Of a DNA stretch of 64,000 bases, positions 11,905-23,017 are shown piece after piece. Source of the stretch: Abelmoschus esculentus (taxonomy: Eukaryota > Streptophyta > Magnoliopsida > Malvales > Malvaceae). Positions within the stretch are counted from its first letter, which is position 1. Every line of letters starts with the position of its first letter. The translations under genes were made by a program, and so were the position numbers. Below the pieces are notes generated by a model, which was not told where the DNA came from, made no database searches, and saw only the letters and a program-made list of their open reading frames with translations. The stretch covers positions 21,344,001 through 21,408,000 of the forward strand of contig JAUCBN010000011.1 of NCBI GenBank assembly GCA_035048815.1, given 5' to 3'.

Positions 11905-13137
11905 CTATGCATTTTTACGAATTTCCTCAAGCTCTTGGATGTTCAATTTTCTCGCTTCGCCGGCTGCATCCATCTCCATGTTACATTCTTTCACAGCCCA
12001 ATATGCCTTGTGTTCCAACTCAACCGGTAAGTGGCATGGTTTGCCAAATATAAGTCGATATGGTGACATTCCTATAGCTCCTTTATATGCCGTGCGATAT
12101 GCCCACAAAGCATCAACTAACTTCAAACTCCAATCCTTCCGATTTGGTTTAACTATTTTTTCAAGGATTGTTTTAATCTCTCGATTCGACACCTCCGTTT
12201 GCCCATTTGTTTGTGGATGGTAGGAGGTAGATATTCGTTGAGTCACACCGTATTTTTTCATTAATGCATCCATGACTCGATTGACAAAATGTGTTCCTGT
12301 ATCACATATAATTGCTCTCAGAGTACCAAACCTGAAAAAAATAGTATCACAGAGAAAATTAGTCATTGTCTTAGCATCATTATTTTGGGTAGCTTTTGCC
12401 TCTACCCATTTAGAGACATAATCGACTGCAAGGATAATATATAAATTCCCAAAAGAAGAAATAAATGGGCCCATATAGTCTAAACCCCAAACGTCAAATA
12501 TTTCATAAATGTGAATTGGGTTGAGCGGCATTTCACTTTTCCGGCTTAAATTGCCTACTCGTTGGCATCTGTCACATGCTTTACAGAAAATATAAGTGTC
12601 ACGAAATAAATTAGGCCAAAAGAAACCACATTCAAGAATTTTATGAGCAGTTCGTTTAGGTCCGAAGTGACCTCCACATGAATATAAGTGACAAAAAGTA
12701 AGTATCGATTGTACCTCGCTTTCACTGACACAACGTCTAATAATTAAGTCTGAACAGTGCTTCCACAGGTAAGGATCATCCCAAATATAATAGCGAGAGT
12801 CCCTTTTTATCTTCTTAATCGCGGATTTTGGCAAATCAACCGGCAATTTACCTATGGCTAGGAAATTCGCTATATCGGCGAACCAAGGATGAGAGACTTG
12901 TGCTACCATTAAGCTTTCGTCGGGAAATTGCTCACGAATAGGTTGTTCAACTGTAGTGATCCGTAATCGACTTAAATGGTCAGCAACCAAGTTTTCGTTC
13001 CCCTTTTTCTCTTTAATTTCGAGATTAAATTCCTGGAGCAATAGGATCCAGTTGATCAACCTTGGTTTCGCTTCTTTCTTGTTCATTAAGTGCCTTAATG
13101 CTGCATGATCAGAAAAATAAATAAATTTTAGTTCCAA
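11905..13137 (-). pseudogene. Athila RNase H C-terminus and integrase
   Basis: This is a 410-codon open frame. The first part, with FSDHAALRHLMNKKEAKPRL and then VADHLSRL, is the end of RNase H. It is followed by the integrase zinc-binding region (CKACDRC) and the catalytic core: D in GLDYMGPF, D in ICDTGTHFVN and E in the REIKTILEKI helix after HPQTNGQTEVSN. The catalytic triad appears intact. The frame is offset from the reverse transcriptase frame upstream, so a frameshift lies near 13109-13137. The strand-transfer enzyme would not be made from this copy without frameshifting. Confidence 0.92.
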
Positions 13138-13912
13138 GTAAATAAGAGCGAACTTTCTCTAATGCAAAAATAACAACAAACAATTCTTTTTCTGTGGTGG
13201 AATAATTGCGTTGAGCCGGGTCAAGTGTTTTTGACGCATAAGCGATAACGTGCGGTTCTTTCCCGTTCTGTTGGCTGAGAACAACTCCAACGCTCAGATC
13301 TGAAGTATCGCACATTATTTCGAAAGGAAGACTCCAATCCGATGGTTGCACAATTGGTGCAAAAATTACCTTTTCTTTTAATGTGTCGAAAGAATTTTTA
13401 CAATCTTGATCAAAATCAAAGGCAACATCTTTTTGGATGAGCCTACACAATGGTTGTGCTACTTTGGAAAAATCCTTTATGAATCTCCTGTAGAAACCTG
13501 CATGGCCAAGGAAAGATCGAATTTCCCTCATCGAAGTGGGGTATGGTAGTGAACGAATTACGTCAGTTTTTTCCTTATCAACGATAATTCCTTTAGAAGA
13601 AACAATATGCCCAAGAAACAGACCTTTGCTTACCATGAAATGGCACTTCTCATAGTTAAGTACTAATTTAAACTCAATGCATCGTTTAAGAACATAAGAA
13701 AGGTTGGAAAGGCATTCATTAAAAGAGTTATCGTATACGGTGAAATCGTCTATAAACACTTCGATACCTTTTTCAATGTGATCAGAAAATATACTTATCA
13801 TGCACCTTTGAAATGTTGCAGGAGCGTTACACAATCCGAAGGGAATTCTATGGTAGGCGAATGTCCCAAAAGGGCAAGTAAAAGTCGTTTTTTCCTGGTC
13901 CTCGGGTGCCAC
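13109..13912 (-). pseudogene. Athila reverse transcriptase palm/thumb and RNase H start
   Basis: This is a 267-codon open fragment. FGTFAYHRIPFGLCNAPATF and the active-site box EVFIDDFTVYD identify a Ty3/gypsy reverse transcriptase. FLGHAGFYRRFIKDFSKVA leads to the connection domain and to RNase H beginning near PFEIMCDTSDLSVG. The fragment is separated from the preceding part of the same frame by a stop near 13985 and from the following part by a frameshift. Confidence 0.92.
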
Positions 13913-14059
13913 TAGAATCTGGAAAAATCCTGAAAATCTATCAAGGCAACAATAGTGAGACTATCCAGCTAATCTTTCTATCATTTAATCAATAAAAGGT
14001 AATGGAAAGTGGTCTTTTCGAGTTAAGGAATTAAGCTTCTTGTAATCGATACAAACTCT

Positions 14060-14302
14060 TCATCCATTCTGTACTCTTGTCGGTACCATTTTGCCTTCCG
14101 TATTCTGAACTACTGTTACTCCAGTCTTCTTTGGGACGACATGAACTGGACTTGCCCAATTACTATCAGAGATTGGGTAAATAATGTCGGCGTCAAGGAG
14201 CTTTTGGATTTCTTCTTTTACAACCTCCATCATTGGTGGGTCCAACCGTCTTTGTCCTTCCCTTGTTGGTTTTGCGCCTTCTTCCGTCTTAATTTTGTGC
14301 AT
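14060..14302 (-). pseudogene. Athila reverse transcriptase, N-terminal fragment
   Basis: This is an 80-codon fragment containing the VVKEEIQKLLDADIIYPISD and WASPVHVVPKKTG motifs that open a Ty3/gypsy reverse transcriptase. It ends at TGA right after RVQNG, where the family normally has a tryptophan, so the stop is most simply a TGG to TGA change. The frame is the same as for the pieces at 14342-14725 and 13109-13912. Confidence 0.88.
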
Positions 14303-14341
14303 GCATGTGGATGGTTTTAAACCTTTAATATTAACAATGGT

Positions 14342-14725
14342 CTAACTGATTGCTTCCCTATACATGCGTAAAACAGCAACCAACTCCTTTTCCTCCACCG
14401 TTGACAGCTCGCTTGAGATTATGACCGGTAAGGCATCCTTTTCTCCTAGAAAGGCATATTTAAGGTGAGACGGCATCTGCTTTAGTTTGATTCGAGGTGC
14501 CTGCAATATCGAAGGAAGAATTTTAGTTTTCGAAGGTGTTAAACAAAAATTAGATGCAAAAAAATTAAAGGAAAAAATCTCTTCAAGCTCCTTATCATCA
14601 TGTAACTCCTCTATTTCCACTTCTCTGACAACATCAAGAATTAAATTAGATTCCAAAAATTCATTAGCCAAGGGATCAATAATATCTATGAAATTTAAAC
14701 TCGCCACACTATCTGGGTATTTCAT
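14342..14725 (-). pseudogene. Athila protease-RT linker, downstream of the copia insertion
   Basis: This 127-codon acidic fragment (for example EVEIEELHDDKELEEIF) is followed by a region rich in short motifs typical of the spacer before the Athila reverse transcriptase. The open frame resumes immediately next to the copia LTR at 14768, which is where the protease piece at 19500-19934 was cut. It ends in a stop at 14342. Confidence 0.8.
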
Positions 14726-14767
14726 AGCTTTGTATACATCGAATTTAATAACTTCCCCGTCAAACTC

Positions 14768-15040
14768 TGTAGAAAACAGAGTGAAATAGTCTCTGTTACT
14801 TATTTTATTACTGAGCCGAATGGCTTCTTATATAGACTCTTGTTGCAAGAGTTTTACAATAACTAAAAATAGGATTCTAATATCTTAAACAAATAGGACT
14901 CTAATCTCTTAATGAGATAAGAGTTTCAACATACTAGTAACTCCTAAAATATAGAAGTTAGTCCTAATTACTTAGTCCTATTAAATAGAACTTTATCCTA
15001 ATAATAATATTATTATTTTATCTAACACTTATAACTAACA
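14768..15040 (-). repeat. Copia 3' LTR
   Basis: This is a 273-base LTR with plus-strand ends TGTAGAAAAC...AACTAACA. The polypurine tract adjoins it on the inside, reading CTTGAGGGGGAG on the minus strand (15041-15052). Confidence 0.95.
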
Positions 15041-15047
15041 CTCCCCC

Positions 15048-16028
15048 TCAAGCTGAAGTATATATGTTGTATATACCCAGTTTGAATGAAAGCTCATCGA
15101 AGGTAACTCTTGGAAGGGCTTTGGTGAAAATATCTGCCAGTTGCTTCTTAGTAGATACATATTGCAGGTTTGCCACTCCACTATTGACTTTCTCGTGAAT
15201 GAAGTGTCGATCTATCTCAATGTGCTTCGTTCTATCATGTTGCACTGGGTTCTTTGCTATACTTATGGCCGATTGACTATCACTGGAAATCTCAAAACTT
15301 TTGTCGCCTTCACTTTCCAGTTCTAGTTCTGTAAGTAGTTTTTTAATCCATATCCCTTCACATATTCCAAGGGCCATAGCTCTATATTCTGACTCAGCAC
15401 TGCTTCGAGAAACCACAGTTTGTTTCTTGCTTCTCCATGTGACAAGATTTTCCCAAACATAGGAACAGTAGCCACTCACTGATCTTCTATCAGTCAATTC
15501 TCCTGCCCAACTTGCATCAGTATAGATCTTTACTGATCTATCTTGATTTTTCCTGAATATAAGTCCAGCACCAGGTGTAAACTTCAAGAATCTAAGTATT
15601 CTCTTTACTGCTTCTATGTGTTCTTCCTTAGGATCACTCATATATTGGCTGACTACACTAACAGAGTACGCAATATCTGGTCGTGTTAGAGAGAGATAAA
15701 TTAGTTTACCAACTAACTTTTGATAGGTTTCTTTGTTTGTTGGATTTTCATTCTTTTCCTTGCTGAACTTCAAGGTTGGATCCATAGGAGTCTCGATTGG
15801 TTTGCAGCCTAACATTCCTGTTTCTGTAAGAAGGTCTAGCACATATTTTCTTTGATTGATGACAAGTCCTTCTTTGGATCGGGCAACTTCCATACCAAGA
15901 AAATACCTCATGGTCCCTAGGTCCTTAGTTTCGAATTCTTTTGCCAAGTTCTTTTTTAATTCTTCTATCTCTTTTTCATTGTTTCCAGTGATAATAATAT
16001 CATCTACATATACTATTAACAGAGTCAT
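15048..16028 (-). pseudogene. Copia reverse transcriptase C-terminus and RNase H
   Basis: This is a 326-codon open frame starting inside the reverse transcriptase. It shows the YVDDIIITGNN active-site box, then KYVLDLLTETGMLGCKPIET and the TRPDIAYSVSVVSQYM region. RNase H follows with YTDASWAGELTDRRSVSGY, SRSSAESEYRAM and KHIEIDRHFI. It ends at a stop within a few bases of the polypurine tract, as is usual for the end of copia pol. A TAG at 16080-16082 separates it from the upstream reverse transcriptase piece in the same frame. Confidence 0.93.
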
Positions 16029-16079
16029 CTTACCATTTGAGTCACCTTTCTTGAATAAAGTGTGATCGGCTTGACTTTG

Positions 16080-16400
16080 CTAGAATCCTCCTTGTATCAT
16101 TGCTTTAGCAAATCTATTGAACCATGCTCTAGGTGATTGCTTTAAACCATATAGGGATTTCTCGAGTTTGCAAACAGTATTTTTTGTGAATTTCCCTTCT
16201 AGTCCCGGTGGTACCTCCATATAAACATCTTCTTCCAGATTCCCATTTAAAAAGGCATTTTTAATATCCAACTGATGCAACTTCCAATCCATATTGACAG
16301 CTATTGATAACAAAATCCTAATAGTGTTCAACTTTGCAACAGGTGCAAATGTTTCCTGATAATCAATATCATAGGTTTGTGAAAAAACTTTAGCAACCAA
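16080..16400 (-). pseudogene. Copia reverse transcriptase, N-terminal part
   Basis: This 106-codon piece carries the family-defining ETFAPVAKLNTIRILLSIA, LHQLDIKNAFLNGNLEEDVY and SLYGLKQSPRAWF motifs. It is closed by an in-frame TAG at 16080. It is out of frame with the linker at 16418-16699, so a frameshift lies near 16400-16420. Confidence 0.93.
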
Positions 16401-16417
16401 CCTTGCCTTATACCTTT

Positions 16418-16699
16418 CTATGCTCCCATCTGATTTGTATTTGTTTCAGTAGTAGGGTCTATTTCAGCACTTCTATCTTCTGTTTCAGTGACAAGAATAG
16501 GATCTGTTTCAGCACCAATAATTTCTGTTTCAGTAGCAGGAATCGAGTCTAGTCTTTGGCTAATGCTAGGCTGGTCTACAGTGGCCTTTTTCCTTCCCGA
16601 ATAGACATGGATTTGAGATGGTGTATTTTTGGTCGAAGGACTAGGAAGCTGGGATAAAGGAGAGGATAATTCAGTGATTATATCCTCTCGGTTAGTCAC
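16418..16699 (-). pseudogene. Copia integrase-RT linker
   Basis: This 93-codon Ser/Thr/Glu-rich stretch contains VYSGRKKATVDQP followed by repeated ATETEIIGAETDP-like segments. It corresponds to the variable hinge between integrase and reverse transcriptase. It shares the frame of the integrase upstream but is cut off by a stop near 16730. Confidence 0.75.
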
Positions 16700-16729
16700 A
16701 TTATTTTTAGAAGGAGCTGAAATAATTGA

Positions 16730-17425
16730 CTAATGAGAAATAGTAGTAGGAAAAGGGAAAATAGGTTGCTCAGGTATATGAATATGCTGAAATTCCTTAG
16801 AATTTTCCCCCTTAATTTCTGACCCGGAAAAATATGGTGTATCTTCAAAAAAGGTTACATCAAAAGAAACATAAGTTTTCCTTGTGGATGGAGAATAACA
16901 TTTGTAGCCTTTTTGACTAGGAGAGTACCCTATGAAGACACATTTGATAGCTTTAGGATCTAATTTGCTGCGATGATGTTGGTGTATATGTACAAAGGCA
17001 GTACACCCAAAAACTCTAGGAGGAATGTTTGAATATAAAGGTTTAAAGTGAGGGAAGTGGTCAAGAAGAATCTTACTAGGAATTTTGAACCCCAAAATTT
17101 TGCTTGACATCCTATTTATGAGATAGGTAGCTGTCAGAATTGCCTCCCCCCAAAGATACTTAGGTGCACAGGCTGAGAAAAGTAGAGACCTTGTAACCTC
17201 TAGAATATGTCGATTTTTTCTCTTTGCCACTCCATTTTGTTGGGGTGTATTGACACATGAAGTAAGATAAACTATTCCTTTTTCTCGAAAGAAAGAACCA
17301 AGAGAAGAACTTAAGTATTCACTCCCATTGTCACTTCGAAGTAGTTTTATTTTTGTGTCAAACTGGGTTGAAATTTTTTGGTAGAAGTTCTTAAAGATGG
17401 TTTCTACTTCAGATTTGTCTTTCAT
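16730..17425 (-). pseudogene. Copia integrase core and C-terminal part
   Basis: This 231-codon piece holds the second catalytic aspartate in LLRSDNGSEYLSSSLG and the NGVAKRKNRHILEV helix. In most copia elements the helix reads NG-A-E-R-KNRH with a catalytic glutamate. Here lysine occupies that position, as a GAG to AAG change would give, so strand transfer should be lost. RVFGCTAFVHIHQHHRSKLD and CVFIGYSPSQKGYKCYSP mark the usual region after the core. Confidence 0.92.
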
Positions 17426-17473
17426 AAGATAAACCCATGTGTTTCGAGAGTGATCATCAATGAAGGAAATAAA

Positions 17474-18268
17474 TCACCTATATCCAGATATAGTTTTGAC
17501 AGAGGAAGGACCCCATATGTCACTGTGAATGGTTGAAAAAGGTTTTGTGGCTTCATATGTATTTGAGACATAAGGTTTGCGAGAATGTTTTGCAAGCTGA
17601 CAAGATTCACAATTAAATAAAGATGGATTTTTATTAACAAATAAGTGTGGTAACATCTTGGATAAATAAAAGAAATTTGGATGTCCTAATCGATAGTGCC
17701 ATAATAAAACCTCATTTATGCTAAGAGTGGAGAGAAAAACTTGTTTCCTAAGAGAGGTAGAGAAGGTATGATAAGGAGAGATACATCCTTCGAGTATGTA
17801 TAAGCCCTTTAGTAGCCTAGCTTTGCCAATCGCCTTCTTCGAGTCCTGTTCCTGAAAAGTACAACCACCAATGCCAAAAAGAACATTACACTTGGATTTA
17901 TCAACTAACTTGCTAACAGAAAGCAAATTACATGTAAGCTTAGGAACATAGAGAACATTGTGAAGAGTTAAATTATTATTCAAGGTAACTGAACCACTTC
18001 CTTCGACTGGAGTAAGGGTACCATCAGCAATTCGAATTGCTGGAAGTGTAACAGCACCATAGTTTTCCAAAATAGTAAAATCCCCTGTCATATGGTCTGA
18101 TGCTCCAGAGTCCACTATCCATTGAATAGTGGATTTGGAAAAAGAGTTACCTGCAGTAGCAGCATGTGCAATGTTGGAAGATTGAGGTGTCATATTTTTC
18201 AGAAGTTCCTGCAATGTGACAATTTGTTCCTTAGTAAAGGGACTCGACAATGATTCTTGGGTAGCCAC
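17474..18268 (-). pseudogene. Copia protease, GAG-pre-integrase and integrase N-terminus
   Basis: This 264-codon frame contains the aspartic protease motif WIVDSGASDHMTG (near residues 50-62), a strand rich in NVLYVPKLTCNLLSVSKL, and the GAG-pre-integrase zinc region (WHYRLGHPN and CESCQLAKHSRKPY). The first integrase aspartate is in IHSDIWGPS. It stops at 17474 right after KTISGYR, where the family usually continues with an aromatic residue and the FIDDHSR box. The remainder resumes in the same frame downstream. Gag lies in another frame. Confidence 0.93.
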
Positions 18269-19146
18269 ATTAGCTTCATTTGGAACTTTGGATCGAGTAG
18301 GCTTCCAATCAATAGGTTTCTATGGAGTTTCCAACATTGATCTTTCCAATGGCCAGGCTTTTGACAGTGTTCACACCATGGTCGATTTCTCCTAGTTTGG
18401 TTCTTAGGATGAGAATTAGTGACAAGAGCTGCAGCATCTTGTTGAATTGGTGGTGCTATTACTGCTGTTTTTCTACTATCTTCTCTCCGAATTTCTGAAA
18501 AAACCTCTCGTACCAATGAAAGAGGTTTAATTGCCAATATTCTTCCTTTAGCCCCATCAAACTCTCCATTTAATCCAGATAAGAACTGGAAAATTCGCCT
18601 CTGATTTTTCTGTTTACCATATAAAAGGCTATCATCTTGACACTTCCACTCATTGTTCTCGTATAAATCAAGTTGCTGCCAATACTTGTTGAGAAGACCA
18701 TAGTATTGCACAACTAAAAGATCTCCTTGTCGAAGATCTTTGATGAGATTTTCTATCCGAAAGAGTTCTGCAGTATTATCATTATTCGAATAGGTATCCC
18801 TTGTTGCTTCCCATATTTCTGTTGTTGTTTGATACAACATGAAATTCTCCCCAACTTCAGGAAGCATTGAATTGATCAACCATGACATGATCATGGTGTT
18901 TTCACTCAGCCAGGTGCTATACTTTGGATCTGTTTTTGTCGGAATGACCATGGAATTAGAGAGGTACTCAATCTTCCTTCTTCTAGTGATGTATAGTCGT
19001 ACTGATTGGGACCATGGGAGATAGTTATTCCCATTTAATTTGTATGTTGTTATCGGAGAAAGGGATGAATCAGACAATATATTTTCTGATTGTGAGGAAT
19101 TGTTCTGAGAACTAATCTCAGAAGAGGATTGATCTGGATTAGTCAT
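18199..19146 (-). pseudogene. Copia gag with CCHC zinc knuckle
   Basis: This is a 315-codon frame. TTYKLNGNNYLPWSQSVRLY near residue 33 starts the UBN2-type gag core. A CCHC knuckle, CEHCQKPGHWKDQC, lies near residues 254-267. The last 45 or so residues after CWKLH do not look like gag, and the continuing sequence is found in the frame of 17474-18268. A frameshift therefore lies near 18310-18330. Confidence 0.9.
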
Positions 19147-19211
19147 GAGGAGAAACTAATCCGAGAAGAAGAAAAAAGAATTCAAATTGAGAGAAATCAG
19201 GATCGCTCTAA

Positions 19212-19221
19212 CTTGATACCA
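19212..19221 (-). promoter_or_regulatory. Copia primer binding site
   Basis: Directly inside the 5' LTR the minus strand reads TGGTATCAAG, close to the tRNA-iMet-complementary TGGTATCAGAGC used by many copia and gypsy elements. Confidence 0.8.
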
Positions 19222-19494
19222 TGTAGAAAACAGAGTGAAATAGTCTCTGTTACTTATTTTATTACTGAGCCGAATGGCTTCTTATATAGACTCTTGTTGC
19301 AAGAGTTTTACAATAACTAAAAATAGGATTCTAATATCTTAAACAAATAGGACTCTAATCTCTTAATGAGATAAGAGTTTCAACATACTAGTAACTCCTA
19401 AAATATAGAAGTTAGTCCTAATTACTTAGTCCTATTAAATAGAACTTTATCCTAATAATAATATTATTATTTTATCTAACACTTATAACTAACA
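19222..19494 (-). repeat. Copia 5' LTR
   Basis: This 273-base LTR appears identical to 14768-15040 by direct comparison. TTATATAG in the plus-strand text at about 19273-19280 gives a CTATATAA box on the minus strand, a plausible TATA element. Confidence 0.93.
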
Positions 19495-19499
19495 AACTC

Positions 19500-19934
19500 C
19501 ATAGTCAAGATGCCGCTTCGGACATTAATTTTCGTTTGCGCTGTACTTAGGAATGGTCGACCAAGAAGAATTTCGGATCCAGTATTACTGGTATCATTTT
19601 CCATGTCAATCACATAAAAATCGGCAGGAAATATTAAATCGTTTACCTTTACCAAAACATTTTCTAGAACTCCTTCAGGGTAGATAATTGATCGATCGGC
19701 GAGTTGAACTGTAACCTTTGTCTCTTTTAAAGTTTCATTGGATATTTTGTTGTAGACGGAAAGGGGCATTACATTGATGGATACGCCTAAGTCACACATT
19801 GCACGCTTAATTCCAACATTACCAATTTTGCACGGTATGACAAACATACCTTGATCTTTATATTTGGGAGGTAGCTTCCTTTGAAAAATTGCCAATATAT
19901 TGTCGCCCAGGTTTACTTTTTCATGACCAGTCAA
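19500..19934 (-). pseudogene. Athila aspartic protease, upstream of the copia insertion
   Basis: The frame runs from ILAIFQRKLPPKYKDQG to the insertion point. CKIGNVGIKRAMCDLGVSIN contains the retroviral-type protease active site, here Asp-Leu-Gly as in the Athila group, and SEILLGRPFLSTAQTKINV is the second conserved strand. The gene is physically cut at 19499/19500 by the copia 5' LTR and continues beyond 14767. A TGA at 19935-19937 separates it from the preceding piece. Confidence 0.9.
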
Positions 19935-20321
19935 TCATCGTCGATTTGTACAGAGGTCTTTGAGAAACTTCGCATACTTTGGTATTTTTCGAATTACATC
20001 GAGAAGAGGAATATTTATCTCCACCTTTCTAAAGATGTCAAGAATTTCCTTCTCTTCTGCTTTCTTGTCATGCTTCACAAGCCTAGAAGGAAAAGGAGGC
20101 AAAGTGTCGTAAGTAGAAGGAAAAGACGAGGGAGAAACAACTTTACCAGAATCATTTGAGGGTGAAGATTCTTTTTCTGAGTCCTTTGGTGGTGCATCCT
20201 CTTTTTGTTCGTCGGTCTCTTTCGCGGACTTGTTCGGTTGATCAGGTGAGATGATGGTGCCACTTCGTAAAGTAATTGAACTCACATTTTCTCTCAGATT
20301 TGATTCGGTTTGCGAAGGCAA
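19935..20321 (-). pseudogene. Athila gag-protease linker
   Basis: This 128-codon piece is in the gag frame. It contains NVSSITLRSGTIISPDQ, the conserved LRSG element of Athila polyproteins, then a low-complexity acidic, Ser/Lys-rich spacer and PLLDVIRKIPKYAKFLKDLC. It is separated from gag by two stops between 20475 and 20330. Confidence 0.85.
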
Positions 20322-20474
20322 CCGACCCTGCGATTCTAGGCGGCCAACAGTTTGAGCTAATTGTGTTAATTGCTTTCCAAGTTCTTGAATTTCTCATTGG
20401 GTTTGAGATTGGAACTTCTCTTGGTATGTGGCTAAGTTTTCAACAATTGACTCAAGGGAAGATTTCTGTGAGGC

Positions 20475-21671
20475 TTAATCTGGAAAAGGAGGGGGCCTCG
20501 CTTGATAATTTTGATTGTTACCGTATCTTAGGTTTGGGTGATCTCTCCATCCTGGATTAAAAGTATTAGCATACGGGTTATATTCTCTTTGAGGAGGTCC
20601 CACAAAATTTCCTATGACATTAATATTTGCTTCGGATACATCTTGTAACAATGGACAATAGTCTGTCGGATGATCTGTCATTGTGCAAATTCCACAAGCT
20701 TTCGCTATTCCAATTTTTCCTGAAATAAGCGAATTAACTATGTCAGTTAATTTGTCGAGTTTATTTTCAATTGAAACAACACTTACCTCGTGAACCCGTC
20801 GGCTAGGTTCACTTGAGCCAAATTGTTGTGAGTTTGCCGCTATAATGGAAATTAATATTCTTGCCGCCGTGGTTGTCATGTTAATGAGAGCGCCGCCACT
20901 AGCGGCATCAACCGTTTTTCTATCAATTGGAAGCATTCCTTCATAAAGGTATTGAAAGAGTGTTTGCTCAAAAAAACCATGTTGCGGACAACTGACGCAC
21001 AATTTTTTAAACCTCTCCCAGTAATCATAAAGAGTTTCGTATTCTTTTTGTTGAATTCCCAAAATACATCGCCTTAACTCACTTGCTTTTGCCACTGGGA
21101 ATAACCTGTCAAGGAAAACACGTGATAGTTCAGTCCAAGTAGTAATTGAATTAGGCGGTAAATAAAATAGCCACTCCTTAGCCGTTCCGGCTAAAGAAAA
21201 AGGAAATGCTCTCAGTTTGATTTGATCCTCAGAAACTCCTTGAGGCTTCATACTACTGCACACCATATGAAATTCTGTGAGATGTTTATGTGGGATTTCA
21301 TTAGGCAAGCCGTTATAAGTAGGAAGGAGATGGATCAATTCTGTCTTAAGTTGAAACGGGGTTTCGCCATTAGGAAAGGTAATGCTAAGTGGTTGTTGTA
21401 TCTCGGGGGCTACATTTAATTCTCTAATCGTTTGGTTGGCCATCAGTCTTGGTTCAAGAATTGCGTTTGATGAAGTCGGATGGGCGTCTGGATTTGACTC
21501 TCTGTAAGATTGAGTTTGAGATAATGATTCAGAATTGGATTCCAAATTTGATTGCTTGTCTTGCTCTCGTTGTTGTTTCTTTTTTCGAAGTGTTTGGCCG
21601 TGAGTTCTACGAGCTCTTGCATCGATTTCTGGGTCAAGTTCAACAAGATTTCCCTTTTTTCTTCTGGTCAT
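20475..21671 (-). pseudogene. Athila gag
   Basis: The start was placed at the ATG of MTRRKKGNLVELDPEID (21671), 40 bases inside the primer site. The preceding residues of the open frame are translated LTR. After a charged, Gln-rich leader, LLPTYNGLPNEIPHKHLTEF and AFPFSLAGTAKEWLFYLPP mark the retrotransposon gag domain, followed by RVFLDRLFPVAKASELRRCI. CGICTMTDHPTDYC near the end resembles a CX2C-H-C knuckle. A TAA at 20475 closes the frame at about 398 codons, ahead of the linker in the same frame. Confidence 0.92.
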
Positions 21672-21710
21672 AAAAACAAAACAAAATTTAATCAGTAATT
21701 TGCCAAAAAT

Positions 21711-21728
21711 TCCCCGACAACGGCACCA
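21711..21728 (-). promoter_or_regulatory. Athila primer binding site
   Basis: The minus strand reads TGGTGCCGTTGTCGGGGA four bases inside the 5' LTR end. It is close to the TGGCGCCGTTGCCGGGGA site common in Athila and Tat elements. Confidence 0.88.
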
Positions 21729-21732
21729 ATTT

Positions 21733-23017
21733 TGACAAGCGTCGTTTTTCAAGTCAAAATAAAATATTCCGCTTAAATTAAATAAATAAAAGATAGTATA
21801 GTAAAGAGGGTCGATCCACAAAGAATTTGGAACTTATGATGTAATTCTGTATTGATTTCAGTCTAGGATGCTGCAAACAATTAATTAAAATGGGGTTTGA
21901 TGAGATTGCGATGAAAAATAAAGAAACTAAAATAACAAATAAAATGTAAAAATAAAAATTGAAAGAAAGAAATAATAGCTGAAAATGACAATGAAGAAAT
22001 CGCCTTGAGCTAACTTTGTTTCAATTCTGTCGATCATTGAAAATGATTTTTACTTTGAGATTCATGTCGGTTACAGTCTACAAGGACCAACCCATTGTAA
22101 CTTGCCTTTCTCTCTTGTAACCAATCTTCCCAAACCTATCTTTGAAAGATGATTCTTGAGTGGATTAACCACAGCTATTGTCCTTAAAACAATCACATTA
22201 AGTATTGGAAAAGCCCGACTCGGATTATGTTGTCTCGTTGAGAATCGAATCGGATCTTATTTTTCCTTAGCGGACCGCCGCTAAGTGTGTTCATAGGAAG
22301 TCAAAATTTCCACAGGCAAATCCTTCCTCCCACTGTATATTAAAACAACATCCAGACCAACGAGCTCTTTTTGGTTTGAAAATGTTTTAATTTTGTAAGT
22401 AAGGCCGATTGTCAAACTAATAAAACAAAAAAATAAGAATATTTCCCGAAGGGAATTAAGTACTATTCAATTCTCACGCTTTGAATTGATTCTTTGTTAG
22501 CTCTCGGTTTAAAAGAAATTAGCTAAGCATGATATCAATTATCATACTTAGCATATTTTTGCAAAATAGTAAAAAGACTAAAAATAAAGAAATGAAAAGA
22601 AATTTTATAGAATATAGAAGCAAGACAAGAATTCAAAGACAAAGTGATGGATGATCTAAAGCCTTACCGATAGAGGGTATTTATAGGCTACTAATAACCT
22701 AAAAATAATAAACTAATTCAAAAATAAAATAAAAGATAAAAAGATAATTCTTGTGTTTAAAATTTAAAAACAAAATATCTTATCCTAAAAATCTTCTCAA
22801 ATCTTATTGCTGAACCGTCTCTAGAATTCTCTCAAATCTCGCTGACTGGACTATCTCCAGAATCTTCTAGAAAATGCAGAAATTGTCTTTTTTAATCACC
22901 AATTATAGAAACAGGTCACTGCGCATAAAACATACAAAATTCACTTAAATTAGCAGTGATAAATTAATGAAAATAAGATAATTAGCAATTAAAAATAACA
23001 ATTTAAATCACCAATCA
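21733..23017 (-). repeat. Athila 5' LTR
   Basis: This is a 1285-base LTR with termini TGACAAGC...CCAATCA on the plus strand, followed by the attac target duplication at 23018-23022. Confidence 0.93.
22679..22686 (-). promoter_or_regulatory. TATA box of the Athila 5' LTR
   Basis: TATAAATA on the minus strand within GCCTATAAATACCC is conserved in all three Athila LTRs of the window (also near 929-936 and 9549-9556). Confidence 0.55.

Larger units (their letters stand above)
14768..19494 (-). mobile_element. Ty1/copia retrotransposon nested in Athila, very recent but coding-defective
   Basis: This 4727-base element has 273-base LTRs at both ends and an aactc target duplication (14763-14767 and 19495-19499). 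Minus-strand domain order is gag, protease, integrase, reverse transcriptase, RNase H, which defines Ty1/copia. The two LTRs look identical base for base, so insertion was very recent. Yet the coding region has two frameshifts, several stops and a changed integrase catalytic residue. The lineage within copia was not assigned. Confidence 0.95.
8605..23017 (-). mobile_element. Athila-lineage Ty3/gypsy retrotransposon, complete in outline, coding broken
   Basis: The element is bounded by LTRs at 8605-9899 and 21733-23017 and flanked by the 5-base target duplication attac (8600-8604 and 23018-23022). On the minus strand the order is 5' LTR, primer site, gag, protease, reverse transcriptase, RNase H, integrase, a long 3' untranslated region, a polypurine tract and 3' LTR, which is the Ty3/gypsy order. 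The Athila assignment rests on the gag and integrase sequence style and on the TGGTGCCGTTGTCGGGGA primer site. A copia element (14768-19494) is inserted between protease and reverse transcriptase. Several stops and a frameshift make it non-autonomous. Confidence 0.93.
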
